Source: Mycobacterium celatum
Lineage (GTDB): Bacteria; Actinomycetota; Actinomycetes; Mycobacteriales; Mycobacteriaceae
Length of the DNA stretch: 41,611 nt
Assembly (NCBI RefSeq): GCF_002101595.1
Contig: NZ_LQOM01000036.1
Span: 1 to 41,611 of the forward strand
Reading direction: 5' to 3'
Part shown: positions 34,785 through 41,611 of the stretch, one piece after another
Layout of the letters: the number at the start of each line of letters is the position of its first letter
Position numbering within the stretch: position 1 is the first letter of the stretch
Notes under the pieces: generated by a model
What the model was told of the DNA's origin: nothing
Databases searched by the model: none
The model's input: only the letters and a program-made list of their open reading frames with translations
Program-made: the position numbers and the translations under genes

Positions 34785-35462
34785 TCAGCAGGCGCAGTTC
34801 TCTCCGCGCCAGGAGCGGATGCCCTGCCAGACCGCGACGACGGCGACAACCAGCCCGATCGCGGGGTCCAGCCACCAACCGCCGGCCCACCACGCGGTTA
34901 CCAGCAGGCCGAGCATGACCGCGGCGGCCTGGGCTCCGCACAGGTAGTTCTGTGTGCCCTCGCCGGCGGTGGCCGCCGAGCCCAACCGCACGGCCAGGAC
35001 GTGCTTGGCCCGGCCGAGCGTCGGCATCAGGACCAGGGCGATCGCCGTCAACGCAATCCCGATCACCGAGGTGTCGGCATGGCGCTCGTCCAGAAGGTGA
35101 TGCAGGGATTCCGCGGCGATGTAGGGGGCGGTCAGCCAAAACGACAACGCGACGCCGCGCTGGGCGCGTCGTTCGGCGGTGTCGGACAGGGTGCGCCGGC
35201 CGCTGAACCGCCACACCACCATTGCGCTGGCCAGCCCCTCCGGGGCGCTGCCCAGCGCCCAGCCGGTCAGCGCGATCGATCCGACCGCCAGGCCCTGCCA
35301 CAACCCGATGACGCCCTCTGCGAGCATCGCGACCAGGCTGACCCAGGCCAGCCGTCGCGCCCACCGGGCCCGCCGGTGCCAGACAGCGTCCCTGGGCGGT
35401 GCGACGTGTACGGACTCGTCGTGACAGACGTGGTCGAGGCCGGCGGGGCTGGAGGAGGTCAC
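34785..35462 (-). CDS. Integral membrane protein, CDF-like transmembrane domain (Rv3271c type)
   Basis: 225 aa, Rv3271c homologue (222). Five to six hydrophobic segments, e.g. [40 protein letters not shown] and [20 protein letters not shown]. The layout resembles the membrane half of a cation diffusion facilitator without the cytoplasmic domain. The N-terminus has His and Cys ([11 protein letters not shown]), and the C-terminus ends GENCAC. A metal role is possible but unproven. It converges with the PPE gene (3-bp gap) and is divergent from the methyltransferase, whose -10 hexamer lies 20 bp from this GTG start. Confidence 0.85.
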   Translation of the reverse strand: MTSSSPAGLDHVCHDESVHVAPPRDAVWHRRARWARRLAWVSLVAMLAEGVIGLWQGLAVGSIALTGWALGSAPEGLASAMVVWRFSGRRTLSDTAERRAQRGVALSFWLTAPYIAAESLHHLLDERHADTSVIGIALTAIALVLMPTLGRAKHVLAVRLGSAATAGEGTQNYLCGAQAAAVMLGLLVTAWWAGGWWLDPAIGLVVAVVAVWQGIRSWRGENCAC

Positions 35463-35495
35463 CAGGCGATCCTAAAGGTCGTTAGGCTGCTGAGC

Positions 35496-36407
35496 ATGGC
35501 GCGTACTGACAACGACACCTGGGATCTGGCGACCAGCGTGGGTGCCACCGCGACGATGGTGGCCGCGGGACGGGCCCGCGCCACCAGGGCCGGACTCATC
35601 GACGACCGGTTCGCCGAGCCGCTGGTTCGGGCCGTCGGCGTCGACTTCTTCACCCGGTGGGCCGCCGGCGAGATCGACCCCGCGGAGGTTGACATCCCCG
35701 ACCACCCGTGGGGCATGCAGCCGATGACCGACCTGCTGACCGTGCGTACCCGCTTCATCGACAGCTTTGTCGCCGACGCAGCGGCGGCCGGCGTCCGCCA
35801 GACGGTCATCCTGGCCTCCGGCCTGGATGCGCGCGGCTACCGGCTGTCGTGGCCCGCCGATATGACGGTGTACGAGATCGACCAGCCGCAGGTCCTGGAA
35901 TTCAAGGCCGCGACGGTGGCTCGGCTGGGTGCCGCGCCGACGGCCGAACTGCGGGCGGTGCCGGTCGACCTGCGCCACGACTGGCCGGCCGCACTGCGAC
36001 AGGCCGGGTTCGACGCGGCGCGCCCCGCCGCCTGGATCGCCGAGGGGCTGCTGGCGTTCCTGCCGCCGGAGGCTCAGGATCGCTTGCTGGACAACATCAC
36101 TGCGCTCAGCGCCGACGGGAGCCGGCTGGTCGCGGAGATATTTCTGAATTCCCCGGAATCCCTGCAGGTCATGCACGCCGCCGCGCAGAAGTGGTACGAG
36201 CATGGTTTGGACGCCCACATCGACGACCTGTGGTATGCCGGCGGACGTCACGACGTCGCAACCTACCTGAACGAGCGAGGCTGGCGCACCGCGCGCACGC
36301 TGGCCAGTCAGTTGTTGTCCGACAACGGGTTACCGGTGCCGCCGCGCAGCGACGCCGAATCCGCGGAGAACTACTACTGCACCGCGGTGCGGGGCGCGGG
36401 GTCGTGA
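35496..36407 (+). CDS. SAM-dependent methyltransferase (mycobacterial TIGR00027 family)
   Basis: 303 aa. The family signature begins [20 protein letters not shown] with [14 protein letters not shown]. The SAM-binding loop is [26 protein letters not shown] supplies the acidic residue that binds ribose. Mycobacteria have more than a dozen such paralogues, substrates mostly unknown. ATG 35496 is right for the family; TAGGCT (35483-35488) 7 nt upstream suggests a leaderless or nearly leaderless transcript. The stop overlaps the CoA-transferase start (GTGA). Confidence 0.93.
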   Translation: MARTDNDTWDLATSVGATATMVAAGRARATRAGLIDDRFAEPLVRAVGVDFFTRWAAGEIDPAEVDIPDHPWGMQPMTDLLTVRTRFIDSFVADAAAAGVRQTVILASGLDARGYRLSWPADMTVYEIDQPQVLEFKAATVARLGAAPTAELRAVPVDLRHDWPAALRQAGFDAARPAAWIAEGLLAFLPPEAQDRLLDNITALSADGSRLVAEIFLNSPESLQVMHAAAQKWYEHGLDAHIDDLWYAGGRHDVATYLNERGWRTARTLASQLLSDNGLPVPPRSDAESAENYYCTAVRGAGS

Positions 36408-37573
36408 ACACCAACGCCCCCAAGCCTCTTGACGGTTTCCGGGTGCTCGATTTCACCCAGAACGTGGCCGGGCCGCTCGCGGGTCAGGTGCTGGCCGACC
36501 TGGGCGCCGAGGTGATCAAGGTGGAGGCGCCCGGCGGCGAAGCCGCCCGGCAGATCACCTCCGTCCTGCCCGGGCGCCCGCCGCTGGCGACCTACTTTCT
36601 GCCGAACAACCGCGGCAAGAAATCGGTGGCGGTGGACCTGACCTCCGACGAAGCCAAGCAGCAGATACTGCGATTGGCCGACACCGCCGACGTGGTCCTC
36701 GAAGGTTTCCGGCCCGGGGTGATGGAAAGGCTGGGGCTGGGTCCGAGCGAATTGCAGTCGCGCAACCCGCGATTGGTCTATGCGCGGCTCTCGGCGTTCG
36801 GCGGCAACGGTCCGCACGGCGACCGGCCCGGCGTCGACCTGATGGTGGCCGCCGAAGCTGGCATGACCACCGGCATGCGCACCCCGGACGGCAAGCCGCA
36901 GATCATCCCGTTCCAGCTGGTCGACAACGCCAGCGGACATGTGCTCGCCCAGGCGGTTCTGGCCGCGCTGCTCAACCGCGAGCGCCACGGCGTGGCCGAC
37001 GTCGTCACAGTCGCCATGTATGACGTCGCGGTGAGCCTTCAGGTCAACCAGTTGACGGTGCACCTGAATCGGTCCAGCAGCGACCAACCACCGAAGCCCA
37101 AGGGGCCCAAGAGCGTTGGCTTCGCCACCCAACCGTCGGACGCCTTCCGAACGGCCGACGGCTACGTCGTCATCAGCGCGTATGTACCCAAGCACTGGGA
37201 ACTGCTGTGCCGAACGATCGACCGCCCCGATCTGCTCGACGACGAGCGGTTCGCCGACCAGCGCTCGCGGTCCATCAATTACAGCGAACTGACCGACGAA
37301 CTCGAGTCGACGCTTTCTGCCAAGACATCGGCCGAGTGGGTGGAGCTGTTGCGCGGCAACGGCTTAATGGCGTGCCTGCCGTACACCTGGAAGCAGGTCG
37401 TGGACACCCCGCTGTTCGCGGAGAACAAGCTGGCGCTTGAGATCGGTAGCGGCGAGGACGCCGTCACGCTGATCCGCACCCCGGCCCGCTATTCGACGTT
37501 CACCGCCGCAGCGACGAATCCCCCACCGGAAGTGGGCGAGCACAACGGCGAGTTCCTCACGGGCATCAGCTGA
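36404..37573 (+). CDS. CaiB/BaiF family CoA-transferase (Rv3272 type)
   Basis: 389 aa, family III CoA-transferase, Rv3272 homologue (394). It moves CoA between organic acids through an enzyme-bound acyl anhydride. Signatures: [20 protein letters not shown] with AEVIKVE, the [12 protein letters not shown] loop, and [12 protein letters not shown] where D145 is the expected catalytic aspartate. The substrate acid is unknown. It is coupled to the upstream methyltransferase. The next gene in M. tuberculosis, the Rv3273 carbonic anhydrase, is missing here: synteny ends at this point. Confidence 0.93.
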   Translation: MNTNAPKPLDGFRVLDFTQNVAGPLAGQVLADLGAEVIKVEAPGGEAARQITSVLPGRPPLATYFLPNNRGKKSVAVDLTSDEAKQQILRLADTADVVLEGFRPGVMERLGLGPSELQSRNPRLVYARLSAFGGNGPHGDRPGVDLMVAAEAGMTTGMRTPDGKPQIIPFQLVDNASGHVLAQAVLAALLNRERHGVADVVTVAMYDVAVSLQVNQLTVHLNRSSSDQPPKPKGPKSVGFATQPSDAFRTADGYVVISAYVPKHWELLCRTIDRPDLLDDERFADQRSRSINYSELTDELESTLSAKTSAEWVELLRGNGLMACLPYTWKQVVDTPLFAENKLALEIGSGEDAVTLIRTPARYSTFTAAATNPPPEVGEHNGEFLTGIS

Positions 37574-37696
37574 ATGAACAGTCGGTAACCGGCTGGTGTC
37601 GTTGTTCTATGAACCGCTGCTCGTTAAATATGAACACACATAGGTTTGCGGCGGCCGGAAAAAGGCCCGCTGACGTGCTGTTATAGTTGCGCCACT

Positions 37697-38101
37697 GTGA
37701 CTTTCAGCGACCGACCCAGACCGCGATGGTGGCGGTCGGCCATTGCCGTCGTTGTCGCGATTTGCACTCTGGTCGCCGTCGTCGGATACGGGCTGGTGCG
37801 ATTCGAGTTCGCGGAATCTGCCCCGCCGCCCTCTGTGGTGGCGTTGTTGGCCGCTGACGACGCCGAACGGGCGGAGACGGACCACGGTTCGTCACCTGTC
37901 GCCCAAAAGGCGTTCGACGCAATAGCGTTGCACCGCGCGCTACCTCCGCGGTTGCGCTCGATGCCGCTGTGGCGGTGGTCTTCGCTGTCGATCTCCTTGC
38001 CGGCAGGCTGGTCCCGGTTCGGCGCGGCTCATCCCGGCGCGCCCCCGACTTCCCTTGCCGGGCAACAACTCTTGACCCAATTCTGCATCGCTCGCCGCTG
38101 A
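37697..38101 (+). CDS. Small single-span membrane protein, unknown
   Basis: 134 aa from GTG 37697. Positive N-terminus (RPRPRWW), one membrane helix (SAIAVVVAICTLVAVVGYGL), then about 95 residues outside the membrane with RALPPRLRSMPLWRWSSLS. No domain recognised. A -10 hexamer TATAGT with an upstream TG (extended -10) lies 9 nt before the GTG. Located between the CoA-transferase and a PPE-SVP gene, both on the same strand. It may be lineage-specific. Confidence 0.6.
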   Translation: MTFSDRPRPRWWRSAIAVVVAICTLVAVVGYGLVRFEFAESAPPPSVVALLAADDAERAETDHGSSPVAQKAFDAIALHRALPPRLRSMPLWRWSSLSISLPAGWSRFGAAHPGAPPTSLAGQQLLTQFCIARR

Positions 38102-38194
38102 TCGGTCAGCGTTCGACCGCTTGATCTGATGCTCGTCTGCGTTTATGCAGCGCGAGCTGCTACCCCTATGTCTTTTTTTCTCGAGGAGAGTTTC

Positions 38195-39358
38195 ATGTTC
38201 TTTGACTTTGGGTCATTACCACCGGAAATCAATTCCGCCCGAATGTATTTAGGTCCAGGTTCGGGATCGATGTTGGCTGCCGCGGCGGCTTGGGACGAGC
38301 TGGCCGCCGAGCTGCACGCCACCGCGTCGGCCTATCAGTCGGTGGTCTCGCAACTGGCCGGCGGGCCGTGGCTGGGGTCGGCGTCGGCGTCGATGGCTGC
38401 CGCTGCCGCACCCTACGTCACATGGATGCGCGCGACCGCGAAACAGGCCGAGCAGGCCGCGGCTCAGGCCAGCGCCGCCGCGGGTGCCTACGAATCGGCA
38501 CGTGCGACGACGGTGCCTCCACTGGTGGTTGCCGCCAACCGCGCACTGCAGAAAACACTGGTGGCCACAAATATCTTGGGCCAGAACACTCCTGCGATCG
38601 CGGCCACCGAGTTCCATTACGGCGAGATGTGGGCCCAAGATGCTGCGACGATGTACGGCTACGCCGGCGCCTCCGCCGCGGCTTCGAAGGTTACGCCGTT
38701 TACGGCGCCTCCCCCCACCACGAACCCGGCCGGTGTGGCAGGCCAGGGCGCCGCAACGCAGGCGGCCCTGTCGCGGCTCACGTCGACCATCCCAATCACG
38801 TTGCAAGAGGCTGCATCTCCCTCGTTGTCTACCTCGCGTATGTGGGAGAACGTAGAGGAGATGTGGACGACGATCACGATGGATCCGCATTTCTGGTCAA
38901 GGACAGGTTCGACGATAACGTCGGTGATTTCGACCGGAAAGTCACTGATGCCTGCGGCCAAAGCTGCGGAAAGCGGCGTCAAGGCGTCGGCGCTGGGCGG
39001 GCTGGGCTCACTGGTGAGCAGTAGCGCGGGCGCGGCGGGCTCGGCCGGCTGGGCAGGTGCAGCCGGGTCGGGCGGGTCAGGCGTCGCGGCGGGCCTGCGC
39101 CGGGCCGCCTCGCTCGGGGCGCTGTCGGTGCCCCAGAGCTGGTCTGCGGCAGTGCCGGCGACGAATTCCGTTGCCGCGGCGTTGCCGACGGGCTCCGGCG
39201 GCTTTAACACCGTCCCCGTGAGTGGCCCCGCAGGGCCGGCAGGTGTGCCCGTCATGCCGATCACGGGTATGGCCGGGCACGGCGCCGCCCGGTTGGCCGA
39301 CGCTGCCCGATTCCTGCCGCGGCCCAACATGCTTCCGCGCTGGCCGGCCGGCGGGTGA
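38195..39358 (+). CDS. PPE family protein, SVP subfamily
   Basis: 387 aa. N-terminal PPE domain ([18 protein letters not shown]; WxG in GGPWLGSAS), central helices, and the GxxSVPxxW signature GALSVPQSW that defines the PPE-SVP group. The C-terminus is Gly/Ala-rich, ending [14 protein letters not shown]-type PPEs are typically exported by ESX-5 of slow-growing mycobacteria. ATG 38195 follows GAGGAGAG; the longer frame from 38129 lacks the PPE start. No PE partner is adjacent. Function unknown. Confidence 0.92.
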   Translation: MFFDFGSLPPEINSARMYLGPGSGSMLAAAAAWDELAAELHATASAYQSVVSQLAGGPWLGSASASMAAAAAPYVTWMRATAKQAEQAAAQASAAAGAYESARATTVPPLVVAANRALQKTLVATNILGQNTPAIAATEFHYGEMWAQDAATMYGYAGASAAASKVTPFTAPPPTTNPAGVAGQGAATQAALSRLTSTIPITLQEAASPSLSTSRMWENVEEMWTTITMDPHFWSRTGSTITSVISTGKSLMPAAKAAESGVKASALGGLGSLVSSSAGAAGSAGWAGAAGSGGSGVAAGLRRAASLGALSVPQSWSAAVPATNSVAAALPTGSGGFNTVPVSGPAGPAGVPVMPITGMAGHGAARLADAARFLPRPNMLPRWPAGG

Positions 39359-39624
39359 GCAGGCCTCTGCTCCAGCTGGATCAGTGCGATGCTGCCGAGA
39401 TGACCCGGTCGGGCCCGCTGGCGCGGGCGGCCGTCATGTAGACGGTCGGCCGGGCCGCCTTCACCAGGGTCATGGGGTGTCGTTTGCGACATGTGAGGTA
39501 GGTCAAGTTCGTCCGCCTGAAACACTTCTTGAAGACGCTCTTCTCGATCCGCCTATGTCGCCCAAAGCATCGGAGATGCGATTTCGAGTGTCGAGAGTTG
39601 CCACGGCTCCGGCGCGCATGGATC
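39359..39624. other. Gene-poor intergenic stretch after the PPE-SVP gene
   Basis: No open frame here looks like a real gene. It contains the hairpin at 39413-39428. From about 39480 the composition is less GC-rich than the flanking housekeeping DNA, which together with the toxin-antitoxin and IS to the right suggests acquired DNA. Confidence 0.5.
39413..39428. terminator. GC-rich hairpin downstream of the PPE-SVP gene
   Basis: GCCCGC-TGGC-GCGGGC, a perfect 6-bp stem 55 bp after the PPE stop, without a T-tract. A possible terminator; weak call. Confidence 0.35.
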
Positions 39625-40026
39625 CTATGACGCTGCAGTCGGGAAAAGATACGTCGTGGCGACGCTCCTCTCATCGGGCGTAGCAAGATTCTGAGCGCTT
39701 ACGATTATCGGATTCTGCGTGTCCGCAGGCGAATTGACGGGCAGCCTATGCATGGCCGTGATCGGCGATGACAACTGCGCAGGACGCAGTGCCGCGTCGC
39801 GTACATACGCGCTCACACTCAGGCCGCGGGCAGTAGCCTCCGTTTGTACGGCGGTCAACTCTTCCGCCGTGAGCCGAATGCTAATCATCGCGGCACGGTG
39901 CCTCTTCTCCGACCGCAGATGCCGACTCTCTCGAATCGGCTCACCCCACTCGCTTGGATCCGCCATAGCCTTCTCGAGCTCATCAGCAAGCTCGCTCTCG
40001 TCTTCAACCCTGCGATCGTTGCTCAT
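39625..40026 (-). CDS. Ribbon-helix-helix antitoxin of a BrnT-like system
   Basis: 133 aa. The central MISIRLTAEELTAVQTEATA followed by RGLSVSAYVRDAAL is a ribbon-helix-helix DNA-binding unit: one beta strand then two helices. The acidic N-terminal 40 residues and a C-terminal tail of about 50 residues flank it, and one of them may wrap the toxin. AAGGAG lies 8 nt before ATG 40026 and overlaps the toxin stop. Gene order toxin then antitoxin is that of brnTA systems. It likely represses its own promoter at 40335-40368. Confidence 0.8.
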   Translation of the reverse strand: MSNDRRVEDESELADELEKAMADPSEWGEPIRESRHLRSEKRHRAAMISIRLTAEELTAVQTEATARGLSVSAYVRDAALRPAQLSSPITAMHRLPVNSPADTQNPIIVSAQNLATPDERSVATTYLFPTAAS

Positions 40027-40038
40027 ATCAACTACTCC

Positions 40039-40320
40039 TTAGAGCCATTTGTTGATCTCTGCCTGGGTGCACTCCCGGACCGAGATCGGTCGAACCACTC
40101 GCCGCATTTCGTCATAAAATACCGCCGCAATGACCGGCCGCCCACCAAACGTCCGCCCAACCATCAAATAGGTGGCGGTGCGCCCCCGCCTGTTCGGCGC
40201 CCAGACGGGATAGTTCTCGAACACTTGTTCAAGTTCTGCGGCGGTTATTCCGTGCTTTGTTATATGAAGTTCATTGCGCTCATCGATCTCAAGGAACTCG
40301 GCATCGGCGGGCGATCCCAC
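40039..40320 (-). CDS. BrnT-like toxin of a toxin-antitoxin pair
   Basis: 93 aa, small and basic, RelE-like ribonuclease size. LHITKHGITAAELEQVFENY, TYLMVGRTFGGRPVIAAVFY and VRPISVRECTQAEINKWL follow the BrnT/DUF497-type pattern, which in that family has a KHG motif, a central beta sheet and conserved Arg plus Ser/Arg near the end. BrnT cleaves RNA to slow growth. GTG 40320 has AAGGAG 5 nt upstream. The next gene, 12 bp on, is the antitoxin. Identity of the toxin family is by pattern only. Confidence 0.72.
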   Translation of the reverse strand: MGSPADAEFLEIDERNELHITKHGITAAELEQVFENYPVWAPNRRGRTATYLMVGRTFGGRPVIAAVFYDEMRRVVRPISVRECTQAEINKWL

Positions 40321-40334
40321 GACTCTCCTTGGTG

Positions 40335-40368
40335 GCGGTCATACCGCTTTCGTGTTACGGTATTACCG
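40335..40368. promoter_or_regulatory. Paired CGGT-N3-ACCG operators between the toxin and DUF6941 genes
   Basis: GCGGTCATACCGC (40335-40347) and CGGTATTACCG (40358-40368) are inverted repeats with the same half-site and centres 22 bp apart, about two helical turns. This is typical of cooperative ribbon-helix-helix repressor sites. They lie just upstream of the toxin gene and before the divergent DUF6941 gene, whose probable -10 is TAGTCT (40371-40376). Confidence 0.6.
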
Positions 40369-40400
40369 AATAGTCTAGCACGTATGACACGGAGAAGGCG

Positions 40401-40889
40401 ATGGAGTTAACCGCACTGCTGTGCAACCACGCGGAAGCGCAGAACAACTTGCTATACCTCTCAGGAGGCGGCATCGATCGAGTCCTGATTCCGGCTGGCC
40501 AACCCGGGCCATGGCCCGTGTCTCTCGCAGTGGGAATGATTGTTGAAGTCCCTTGGACGCAGACGAACCAGGAACACAGCGTTCGCATCGCTCTGCAGGA
40601 TGCGGACGGCCATCCGGTCGAAGTGCTGACGAGTCCAACTGATCGTCAGCCGTTCGGAACTGAGATCCGCTTCAATGTTGGTCGTCCGCCACAACTTGAA
40701 GTCGGCGAAAGTCAATCAGTCGCGCTGGCGGTCAATGTGCCAGCCCTGCCGTTCGAGAAGCTCGGCCAGTACACGTTCGTCATCAGCGTCGACGGCGCTG
40801 AGTTGCAGCGCCTGTCTTACCGACTGGTCGGCCAGCCAGGTATCACCATTACGCCGAGCGGCCTCGGTGGCGCTCAAGTCGCCAGCTGA
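40401..40889 (+). CDS. DUF6941 family protein
   Basis: 162 aa. The start MELTALLCNHAEAQNNLLYL followed by SGGGIDRV matches the family pattern of an N-terminal ALLCD-like strand and GGG turn. The rest is predominantly beta, with a later beta-sandwich (YTFVISVDGAELQRLSYRLV). Function unknown; soluble, no signal peptide. GGAGAAGG lies 4-11 nt before the ATG. It is divergent from the toxin-antitoxin pair. Family name given from memory. Confidence 0.78.
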   Translation: MELTALLCNHAEAQNNLLYLSGGGIDRVLIPAGQPGPWPVSLAVGMIVEVPWTQTNQEHSVRIALQDADGHPVEVLTSPTDRQPFGTEIRFNVGRPPQLEVGESQSVALAVNVPALPFEKLGQYTFVISVDGAELQRLSYRLVGQPGITITPSGLGGAQVAS

Positions 40890-40911
40890 CCACTTGTTTG
40901 GAGGCGTACAC

Positions 40912-41064
40912 ATGCCCGCCTCCCAAGATGTGCCGGATCCAGAGGGTAGCTTAACAAGTCCTCACCAACCTAAAACCATTGTGCCGAAAACATCAGTCTG
41001 TCCAAACACTACAGAGCTAGCCGTGATTGCGTCTGCGCCATTTCCTCCAGAGAATTACCGATGA
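40912..41064 (+). pseudogene. Small ORF truncated by the IS3-family insertion
   Basis: 50 codons from ATG 40912 with GGAGG 7 nt upstream, following the DUF6941 gene by 22 bp. The product MPASQDVPDPEGSLTSP... has no recognised domain. Its stop TGA (41062-41064) is the first three bases of the apparent IS left end, so the original reading frame was longer and has lost its 3' part. What it encoded cannot be told. Confidence 0.55.
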
Positions 41065-41183
41065 ATCGCCCTGGAAATTTTGGAGGCTCCTGATTTTGGA
41101 AACGAGGATGGAGTCATGCCGAAGGACAGTCGACGGGCAAGCCGACCGCTCGTAGGTACAGCCCGGAGGAGAAAGCGGGTGCG

Positions 41184-41611
<428 letters not shown>

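Noticed and set aside
35001..35495. N-terminal extension of the methyltransferase
   Set aside because: It overlaps the Rv3271c-like gene antisense; the family start is ATG 35496.

Overview
The window comes from a GC-rich mycobacterium. It carries PE/PPE genes, mycobacterial WhiB2, FbiA/FbiB, WbbL1 and Lcp1 homologues, and a gene order that largely follows the Mycobacterium tuberculosis Rv3248c-Rv3272 block. Accessory genes, a PPE-SVP gene and mobile DNA absent from that block point to a slow-growing nontuberculous mycobacterium. Gene names and Rv numbers are assigned from recognised protein sequence and order, not from a database search.

Layout. 1-3308: a PE/PPE pair (the PPE runs off the left edge), then divergently a putative membrane zinc-finger anti-sigma factor followed by sigC. 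3314-7181: sahH, then the alkane hydroxylase operon alkB-rubA-rubB-tetR with a visible promoter/operator. 7282-11052: an APC permease, an FAD oxidoreductase and a CDF cation transporter. 11049-22460: cell-envelope sugar genes (manA, a SIS-like gene, pmmA, manB, wbbL1, rmlD) interleaved with DUF3499, a zincin-like gene, whiB2, the F420 genes fbiA-fbiB and a Nudix gene. 22529-27205: lcp1, a TIGR03089-type gene and the zinc-efflux pair pacL1-ctpC.

27297-34781 is an accessory insertion between ctpC and the Rv3271c homologue. It holds a STAS gene, a GAF-ANTAR gene and a cobalamin riboswitch. The riboswitch is followed by five genes that each overlap the next by 4 bp: a BtuF-like lipoprotein, a BtuC-like permease, an ATPase fused to a FhuF-like [2Fe-2S] reductase domain, a His/Cys-rich protein of unknown function, and a PPE2-like PPE protein. 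I read this as a B12-repressed corrinoid uptake system that may span the cell envelope, with the PPE as candidate mycomembrane component and the FhuF domain as candidate cobalt reductase. It is the most interesting object in the window.

34785-41611: the Rv3271c homologue, a methyltransferase and a CoA-transferase, then non-syntenic DNA: a small membrane protein, a PPE-SVP gene, a BrnT-like toxin-antitoxin pair with paired operators, a DUF6941 gene, and an IS3-family element that truncates a small ORF and runs off the right edge.

A 41-bp palindromic element recurs at four loci (around 1.9, 15.9, 21.5 and 27.2 kb), three times in tandem and each time at a gene boundary. Several genes (8807, 15342, 22529, 27812) have a -10 hexamer exactly 6 nt before the start codon, which suggests leaderless transcripts.
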